Positions 7,555 through 11,520 of a DNA stretch of 11,520 nt are shown one piece after another; positions within the stretch are counted from its first letter, which is position 1; each line of letters opens with the position of its first letter. Origin of the DNA: Candidatus Izemoplasma sp. GTDB taxonomy: Bacteria > Bacillota_I > Bacilli_A > Izemoplasmatales > Izemoplasmataceae. Under the pieces are notes generated by a model that ran no database searches, had not been told where the DNA came from, and saw only the letters and a list, made by a program, of their open reading frames with translations. Location: the NCBI GenBank assembly GCA_021736285.1, contig JAIPGE010000027.1, positions 1 through 11,520 of the forward strand, read 5' to 3'. Made by a program: the position numbers and the translations under genes.

Positions 7555-8023
7555 AATAAAACTCCTCTAACAAAACATCTAATGTGAACATAATCATTCC
7601 CACGACCAAACATATGTCGGCAATGTTAAAAATTGGATATGTGGTGTAACTAAATATATCAATATCAATAAAATCAATCACTTCTTGAAAGAGCAAGCGA
7701 TCAATAAAATTTCCAAATCCGCCAGCAACCATTAAGAAGACGCCATAACTATATAATTTTTTATGCGTTACATCAGCGTCTTTTAGCAATAAGTAAAACA
7801 AGATACCTGCGACAGTGGTTACGGCATAGAAAAAGAGCATATTGCCACTAAACAATCCCCAGGCAGCGCCATCGTTACGATGTGATGACAAAGTAAAGAA
7901 ATTTGGGATAACAACAATTTCATCTCCCAGTGTCATCTGTGTTTTGACAATGTATTTTGTAAGTTGGTCAAGCAATAATGAACTGAAAATAACAATGAGA
8001 CCAACAGTTAATGTTTTTTTCAT
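7517..8023 (-). CDS. lspA: Lipoprotein signal peptidase (signal peptidase II)
   Basis: LspA cleaves the signal peptide of lipid-modified prolipoproteins just before the +1 cysteine, in the cytoplasmic membrane. It has 168 aa and four hydrophobic segments (about 4-26, 60-80, 88-105 and 130-152). The conserved NxGAA box is NDGAAWG (50-56). The two catalytic aspartates are D108 in GGFGNFIDR and D136 in FNIADI; the second conserved box is intact. The ATG follows GAGGTGACTTC, a clear SD. It sits 16 bp after the small membrane protein and overlaps rluD by 38 bp. Its presence implies that the organism makes lipoproteins, but no lipobox protein is encoded in this window. Confidence 0.97.
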   Translation of the reverse strand: MKKTLTVGLIVIFSSLLLDQLTKYIVKTQMTLGDEIVVIPNFFTLSSHRNDGAAWGLFSGNMLFFYAVTTVAGILFYLLLKDADVTHKKLYSYGVFLMVAGGFGNFIDRLLFQEVIDFIDIDIFSYTTYPIFNIADICLVVGMIMFTLDVLLEEFYYGKNSRQEKRKQ

Positions 8024-8039
8024 GAAGTCACCTCGTTTA

Positions 8040-8387
8040 TTAATGAAATAATAGATAAATTATCGTAAGTACAACAAACAAAATAACCGTATCAAACAAG
8101 GTATTTTGTTTGTACATTCGTTCATACGGGAATGTTGCTAGATAGGTGTAATTTTTTAAAGTTTGATTGATATGATGGTTTCCTCGAGCCAAAATGAAAC
8201 TGCCAAGGATGAAAGTTGTGGTTAGAAAATAAACTAAGAATGGTAAGTATAAAAAGAGAATATTTGCCAATAAAATACCTAAACCAGCTAATCCTATAAT
8301 ATGATAGATAACACCAACAAAAAAGGCATTAAAAATTTGTTTTTTATCATAATACTTATGGAGATGAAAAATTGGAAAACGCATCAT
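8040..8387 (-). CDS. Small membrane protein of unknown function
   Basis: I do not recognise this 115-aa protein. It has a basic, histidine-containing N-terminus (FHLHKYYDKKQ), a long hydrophobic stretch of roughly 20-67 that probably holds two membrane segments, a polar loop of roughly 68-96 (ARGNHHINQTLKNY...ERMYKQ), and a third segment near 98-114. The start ATG (8385-8387) overlaps the ylbL stop as ATGA, so translation is coupled; ATG 8382-8384 is an alternative. The SD is weak, which fits coupled translation. It sits between ylbL and lspA, both membrane-associated proteins, but nothing in it points to a function. Confidence 0.8.
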   Translation of the reverse strand: MMRFPIFHLHKYYDKKQIFNAFFVGVIYHIIGLAGLGILLANILFLYLPFLVYFLTTTFILGSFILARGNHHINQTLKNYTYLATFPYERMYKQNTLFDTVILFVVLTIIYLLFH

Positions 8388-9400
8388 GTGGCATCACTAC
8401 TTTCTAGATTGTTTAGATGGGTAATTACGTCATCAAGGGTTTGAATTGGGATCAAGTCCATATCCGTCTCTAATGTATCCAAAAGCCTTCTTGCAACGAT
8501 ATAATTATCGTCTAAATCATCAGATAGATAAGGCACGAAGAAAATATCAATATCATTATGAATGGCAGTATAAATTTTTTGTTCTATTCCACCAATTGGC
8601 CCAGCGTTGCCAGTTAAATCAATCGTTCCTGTTCCCGCAATTTTATAACCGTTTGTAAGATCGGTTTGTGTGAATTGTGTATACGCATATAATGCCTGCA
8701 TAATACCACCACTTGGACCGCCGGTATTGTTTTCAATGATATCATAGGGTAAGTTGTTATCTGTGATAACACTAAAAGTGCCTAATGTTATTCCAAACTG
8801 ACACGTTCCATCAATATCTTTTTTAGTAACATCAAAGGTATGGTTTTGACCATCTCGTAAGACTTTAAAAGTGACTGTTTCATCACATTCAACAGTACTA
8901 AAATCAAACGTCTCAACATCGATATCATTTACAGTTAAGATGTAATCCCCAATTGCTAAGGTGTCTCGATCTAAAAAGGTTCTCGTTAGATAGACTGCTG
9001 TATATGATTCATAGGCAAGCGTTTCACCCGCGAGATTGGCAGCGACAATAATGCTAGTTGCAATACTGTCATCTTTCATTAGAAAACTTCGAACTGTCAG
9101 GTCATCAAGATCAATATAATCATAATAATCCGATAATTCATCAATGTCAACTTCATTAAAAAGTTGGGCAGTATAATACTGCAACATCGTTGTTTTTTCA
9201 TAATGAATTACACTTGTGGTATGTAATGAGCCTGCCAACGAAGTCGGTGTGTCAAACTGAATAAAATCAATTACCTCATCGTTGTACCCAGGTGCTGTAA
9301 AGGCATAGTCAACACGAATTAAAGATGAAATTAAGATAAGCAGTGTCAGTAACATCAACACTGCCCATTCAATATAATATTTAGTCGGTTTGTTTGTCAT
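8384..9400 (-). CDS. ylbL: YlbL-type membrane-anchored PDZ/Lon-like serine protease
   Basis: This is a single-pass membrane protein with an outward-facing PDZ and Lon-type protease domain. Bacillus YlbL (DdpA) is one of two proteases that clear the DNA-damage-induced division inhibitor YneA so that division can resume. It has 338 aa, against about 341 in Bacillus. A membrane anchor lies at about 10-29 (IEWAVLMLLTLLILISSLI), a PDZ-like region around 105-200, and the Lon-type catalytic region follows. The dyad is S230 in GGPSGG (227-232) and K275 in GGIEQK (270-275), 45 residues apart, close to the Lon S16 dyad spacing. Only two cysteines occur, C172 and C200, both in the extracytoplasmic part. 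The protein is unusually acidic, rich in D and T. It starts 20 bp inside the dCMP deaminase gene and ends in TGA overlapping the next ATG. Confidence 0.9.
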   Translation of the reverse strand: MTNKPTKYYIEWAVLMLLTLLILISSLIRVDYAFTAPGYNDEVIDFIQFDTPTSLAGSLHTTSVIHYEKTTMLQYYTAQLFNEVDIDELSDYYDYIDLDDLTVRSFLMKDDSIATSIIVAANLAGETLAYESYTAVYLTRTFLDRDTLAIGDYILTVNDIDVETFDFSTVECDETVTFKVLRDGQNHTFDVTKKDIDGTCQFGITLGTFSVITDNNLPYDIIENNTGGPSGGIMQALYAYTQFTQTDLTNGYKIAGTGTIDLTGNAGPIGGIEQKIYTAIHNDIDIFFVPYLSDDLDDNYIVARRLLDTLETDMDLIPIQTLDDVITHLNNLESSDAT

Positions 9401-9866
9401 GTTGCATCACCAGATGATAATTTTTTAATTTACGATAAGTAACCCCCGCTGCATCAAACATTTTACGTGACGCAACAAAACTCAGTTGATCATGATACTT
9501 ATCTTCTAAATAAATCACTTCTTTGATACCACTTTGAATGATTAATTTGGCACAGTCGTTACAGGGAAATAGTGTCACATATAACGTTGCATTATCAAGC
9601 GAAACAGTGGCGTTTAAAATTGCATTTGGTTCAGCATGAACAACATAAGGATATTTAGAGTCTAACCAGACATCGTTTTTCTCCCACGGAAAATCGTCAT
9701 CATCTACGCCAAACGGAAAGCCATTATAACCAATTCCAATAATTCGCTTTTTGGTGTTAACAATACAGGCACCAACTTGGGTACGTGGATCTTTACTGCG
9801 CATTGCGCTTAATTCTGCAACACCCATAAAATAGGTATCCCATGAAATATAATCAGTTCGTTTCAT
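9381..9866 (-). CDS. Deoxycytidylate (dCMP) deaminase, DCTD/ComEB type
   Basis: This zinc enzyme deaminates dCMP to dUMP, the substrate of thymidylate synthase; it belongs to the cytidine/deoxycytidylate deaminase superfamily. It has 161 aa. The zinc site is HAEPNAI (77-83), with H77 as ligand and E79 as proton shuttle, and PCNDC (101-105), with C102 and C105. The surrounding text (YFMGVAELSAMRSKDPRTQVGACIV, IGIGYNG, KYPYVVHAE, LFPCNDCAKLIIQSGIKEVIY) reads strikingly like eukaryotic DCTD. The same type occurs widely in Bacteroidota, Clostridia and relatives, so transfer is not implied. ATG 9864-9866 has a strong SD (AAAGGAGA). It overlaps ylbL by 20 bp and follows msrA after a 37-bp gap. Bacillus ComEB is an alternative name, but there is no competence gene here. 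Confidence 0.93.
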   Translation of the reverse strand: MKRTDYISWDTYFMGVAELSAMRSKDPRTQVGACIVNTKKRIIGIGYNGFPFGVDDDDFPWEKNDVWLDSKYPYVVHAEPNAILNATVSLDNATLYVTLFPCNDCAKLIIQSGIKEVIYLEDKYHDQLSFVASRKMFDAAGVTYRKLKNYHLVMQHDKQTD

Positions 9867-9903
9867 CGCGGTCTCCTTTACGATTTTGCTTCTTTAAATA
9901 CGA

Positions 9904-10389
9904 TTACTTCACATCTTTATGAGATGCTAAATCAATATGACAATAGCCATGCGTGTTTTTCTCCAAATAATCTTGATGGTAGTCTTCAGCTGGATAAAAA
10001 GTTAGGTTCGTCTTAAGGTTTAAGGCAAGTGGCTTTTTATATTCTTTTTGGCGAATATTAAGATAATTTTGAATGAATGGTATTTCATCACTTGCATAGT
10101 TGTAAATACCCGTACGATACTGGATACCAACATCATTGCCTTGTTTGTTAACACTGGTTGGATCGATAATATTAAAGAGATGATCGAGTAACTTTTTTAG
10201 CGAGATAAGGGTTTCATCATACCGTAGTAACACTGCTTCAGTGTGGCCACTACCAGCACATACTTCTTCATATGTTGCTTCATTTGTGCCATCGATGTAG
10301 CCGACTTCTGTGTCGGTAACCCCATCTAGTTGTTTAAAATATGCTTCCACACCCCAAAAACATCCCCCGGCAAAAACAATTGATTTCAT
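9904..10389 (-). CDS. msrA: Peptide-methionine (S)-S-oxide reductase MsrA
   Basis: MsrA reduces S-methionine sulfoxide, free or in proteins, using a catalytic cysteine and thioredoxin as the usual donor. It has 161 aa, on the short side, with no fused MsrB domain. The signature is GCFWGVE (9-15) with catalytic C10. Other conserved residues are E51 in SGHTEAV, D86 and Y91 in NDVGIQYRTGIY, and YHQDYL (137-142). C150 in HGYCHID is a plausible resolving cysteine; C44 is also available. ATG 10387-10389 has an SD (AGGAGA) inside the 3' end of tcdA, and the two genes are 2 bp apart. No MsrB is seen in the window. Repair of oxidised methionine would fit with the ferritin gene as a stress theme, but they are in different operons. 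Confidence 0.96.
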   Translation of the reverse strand: MKSIVFAGGCFWGVEAYFKQLDGVTDTEVGYIDGTNEATYEEVCAGSGHTEAVLLRYDETLISLKKLLDHLFNIIDPTSVNKQGNDVGIQYRTGIYNYASDEIPFIQNYLNIRQKEYKKPLALNLKTNLTFYPAEDYHQDYLEKNTHGYCHIDLASHKDVK

Positions 10390-10391
10390 AT

Positions 10392-11096
10392 CTATTCTCT
10401 CCTATCTTTAGTATCTGCTTGTAAAGAACGTATCACATAACTTGCCGCTAACAAACCAGCACTTGCTGGTACAAAAGAATTGGATGTTGGCGTTCTACCC
10501 TGTTTATTTAAAGCACGTGGTGTTTCGAAAGAACACACGGTTTGTATTTGTTTGTATTGTGGATGGTGCTTTAACTTCCGTCGCATGACGCGTGCAATGG
10601 GATCGATCTGTGTTTGATGTAAAGGGACAAGTTTAAGCTCTTCAGGTGCTATTTTATCTCCCGTTCCCATTACTGTAATAAATTTAATGTTGTTATCTAA
10701 ACAAGATTTAACAATATCAATTTTATAGGTTATGGTGTCAATCGCATCAACAAGAAAGTCAATTTTTTCTTTGAAAATCATATCTTTTGTAGTGGCATCA
10801 TAAAAAACGGGATATGTCGTAACTAAAATATCAGGATTGATATCTTTAACTCGTTCTTTTAACACCGCTACTTTTTGTTTGTTAACTGTGGAATGTAAGG
10901 CTACAATTTGGCGATTAATGTTACTTAATTCAACAGTGTCATGGTCAACTAAAATGAGATGTTTTATCCCAAAACGAGCCAGTGCTTCAACAACATAGCC
11001 ACCAACACCGCCAACACCAACAATCATTACCGTATGATTGGTAATGTCATTAAATAGTGTATCACCAAATTGATTCTTGGTTCTATTTTGAATCAT
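10392..11096 (-). CDS. tcdA: tRNA threonylcarbamoyladenosine dehydratase TcdA
   Basis: TcdA is an E1-like (ThiF family) ATP-dependent enzyme that cyclises tRNA t6A at position 37 to ct6A. It has 234 aa, slightly shorter than E. coli and Bacillus relatives. A Rossmann nucleotide-binding site lies at 27-33 (GVGGVGG), with D51 and D53 after the next strand and SNINRQ (58-63) matching the adenylation loop. VDAID (116-120) holds a conserved aspartate, and the TcdA-specific C-terminal part includes DPIARVMRRKLK (165-176). The MoeB/ThiF zinc cysteine pairs are absent, which supports TcdA over those paralogues. ATG 11094-11096 has an SD (AAAAGGTGAT). A hairpin lies just upstream, and msrA follows 2 bp downstream. 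It is the first gene of the apparent operon. Confidence 0.93.
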   Translation of the reverse strand: MIQNRTKNQFGDTLFNDITNHTVMIVGVGGVGGYVVEALARFGIKHLILVDHDTVELSNINRQIVALHSTVNKQKVAVLKERVKDINPDILVTTYPVFYDATTKDMIFKEKIDFLVDAIDTITYKIDIVKSCLDNNIKFITVMGTGDKIAPEELKLVPLHQTQIDPIARVMRRKLKHHPQYKQIQTVCSFETPRALNKQGRTPTSNSFVPASAGLLAASYVIRSLQADTKDRRE

Positions 11097-11110
11097 CGTA
11101 TCACCTTTTG

Positions 11111-11135
11111 AAAAAGGCTACAAGGTAGCCTCTTC
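11111..11135 (-). terminator. Hairpin between the right-edge membrane gene and tcdA
   Basis: On the minus strand AGGCTAC (11131-11125), loop CTT, GTAGCCT (11121-11115) forms a perfect 7-bp stem, followed by TTTTC (11114-11110). It looks like a terminator of the upstream gene. It ends only 14 bases ahead of the tcdA start codon; see the finding on its overlap with the tcdA SD. Confidence 0.7.
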
Positions 11136-11142
11136 TTGTCTG

Positions 11143-11520
11143 TTAACGGAAATTATCGACATTGAAGTATCGTCTACCAATAAAGAACAATGCCGCATAA
11201 ATACTTAAAAATAATGGTATGAGCACATGGGGCATATAACGGGTTGCACCACCGAGATATGTGAAGATGATGCCAAACCCTAAAATCCCAAGTGCAGAAA
11301 TAAATAGTAAATAACTAAATTCTTTATGATAAGAAGGTTTTACCAACCGATAATTACGCTTATGTTGGAATACGATTAAAAGCGTGCCAATCCCAATAAA
11401 GATGACCAAACCTGCTGCGCCAATCAATAAAATTGTAATTTCGTCGACGATGGTTTGTAAATCAAAAATATAAGCAAATACCGTTACAATTGGAATAAAC
11501 ATCACGCAGGTGATAATAAA
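11143..11520 (-). CDS. Membrane protein of unknown function, 5' end beyond the window
   Basis: I do not recognise this protein. At least 125 residues are visible. The start codons at 11503-11505 (GTG) and 11500-11502 (ATG) lack an SD, and the frame stays open to the window edge as FIITC, continuing the same hydrophobic segment; the gene is therefore very likely partial at its 5' end. Visible are four hydrophobic segments: the edge to about the phenylalanine of FAYIF, TILLIGAAGLVIFIGIGTLLIVF, FSYLLFISALGILGFGIIFTYL, and VLIPLFLSIYAALFFIG. A basic loop (QHKRNYRLVKPSYHKEF) separates the second and third. The gene ends with RRYFNVDNFR and a TAA at 11143-11145, 8 bases ahead of the hairpin region. 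The topology alone does not indicate a function. Confidence 0.7.
   Translation of the reverse strand, partial: FIITCVMFIPIVTVFAYIFDLQTIVDEITILLIGAAGLVIFIGIGTLLIVFQHKRNYRLVKPSYHKEFSYLLFISALGILGFGIIFTYLGGATRYMPHVLIPLFLSIYAALFFIGRRYFNVDNFR

Larger units (their letters stand above)
5702..11096 (-). other. Apparent eight-gene operon tcdA to phospholipase-like gene
   Basis: Eight minus-strand genes run from tcdA to the phospholipase-like gene. The joints are overlaps (ylbL/dCMP deaminase 20 bp, the ATGA at ylbL/small membrane gene, rluD/lspA 38 bp) or gaps of 2 to 37 bp. No terminator is seen until 5709-5681. Co-transcription is inferred from this spacing, not observed. Confidence 0.7.

Noticed and set aside
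1..11520. Mobile element, defence island, CRISPR array or biosynthetic cluster
   Set aside because: No transposase, integrase, long direct repeats, spaced repeats or defence genes were seen. All recognised genes are housekeeping or stress genes with similar base composition.

Overview
The window is a compact, gene-dense stretch of an AT-rich bacterial chromosome with 12 complete protein genes and one gene cut by the right edge. No tRNA, rRNA, CRISPR array, insertion sequence or prophage gene was seen. Strong Shine-Dalgarno (SD) sites, short overlaps, and the company of MutS2, RNase HIII, a UvrX-type Y-family polymerase with a YolD-like partner, YlbL and an lspA-rluD pair point to Bacillota or a deep relative such as Acholeplasma/Izemoplasma-type Mycoplasmatota. 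TGA acts as a stop (end of ylbL) and the tryptophan codons I checked are TGG, so this is not a UGA=Trp mycoplasma. The exact taxon cannot be fixed by eye.

Layout. Left (1-3950): mutS2 (minus) and rnhC (plus) are transcribed back to back from a 66-bp gap built around a perfect 33-bp inverted repeat. A ferritin gene with its own good promoter follows rnhC and ends at a bidirectional hairpin terminator. Middle (3951-5701): a YolD-like gene overlaps the 3' end of a Y-family translesion polymerase gene; the pair has its own promoter. Right (5702-11096, all minus): an apparent eight-gene operon, in transcription order tcdA, msrA, dCMP deaminase, ylbL, a small membrane protein, lspA, rluD-type pseudouridine synthase and a zinc-dependent phospholipase C-like protein. 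It ends in a hairpin terminator that includes the last stop codon. Far right: the 3' part of an unrecognised membrane protein gene, separated from tcdA by a hairpin.

Functions. Several genes concern nucleic-acid upkeep: MutS2 (recombination and ribosome rescue), RNase HIII (RNA:DNA hybrids), the polymerase/YolD pair (lesion bypass), dCMP deaminase (dUMP supply) and YlbL, whose Bacillus relative degrades a DNA-damage division inhibitor. TcdA and RluD modify RNA, MsrA and ferritin handle oxidative and iron stress, and LspA matures lipoproteins. I see no clearly new system. The points most worth a second look are the symmetric mutS2/rnhC promoter region, the hairpin/SD arrangement upstream of tcdA, and the phospholipase-like protein that lacks a signal peptide. 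For three genes the SD position shows that the true start lies inside the longest open frame (mutS2, rnhC, polymerase); the YolD-like start is also moved inward.
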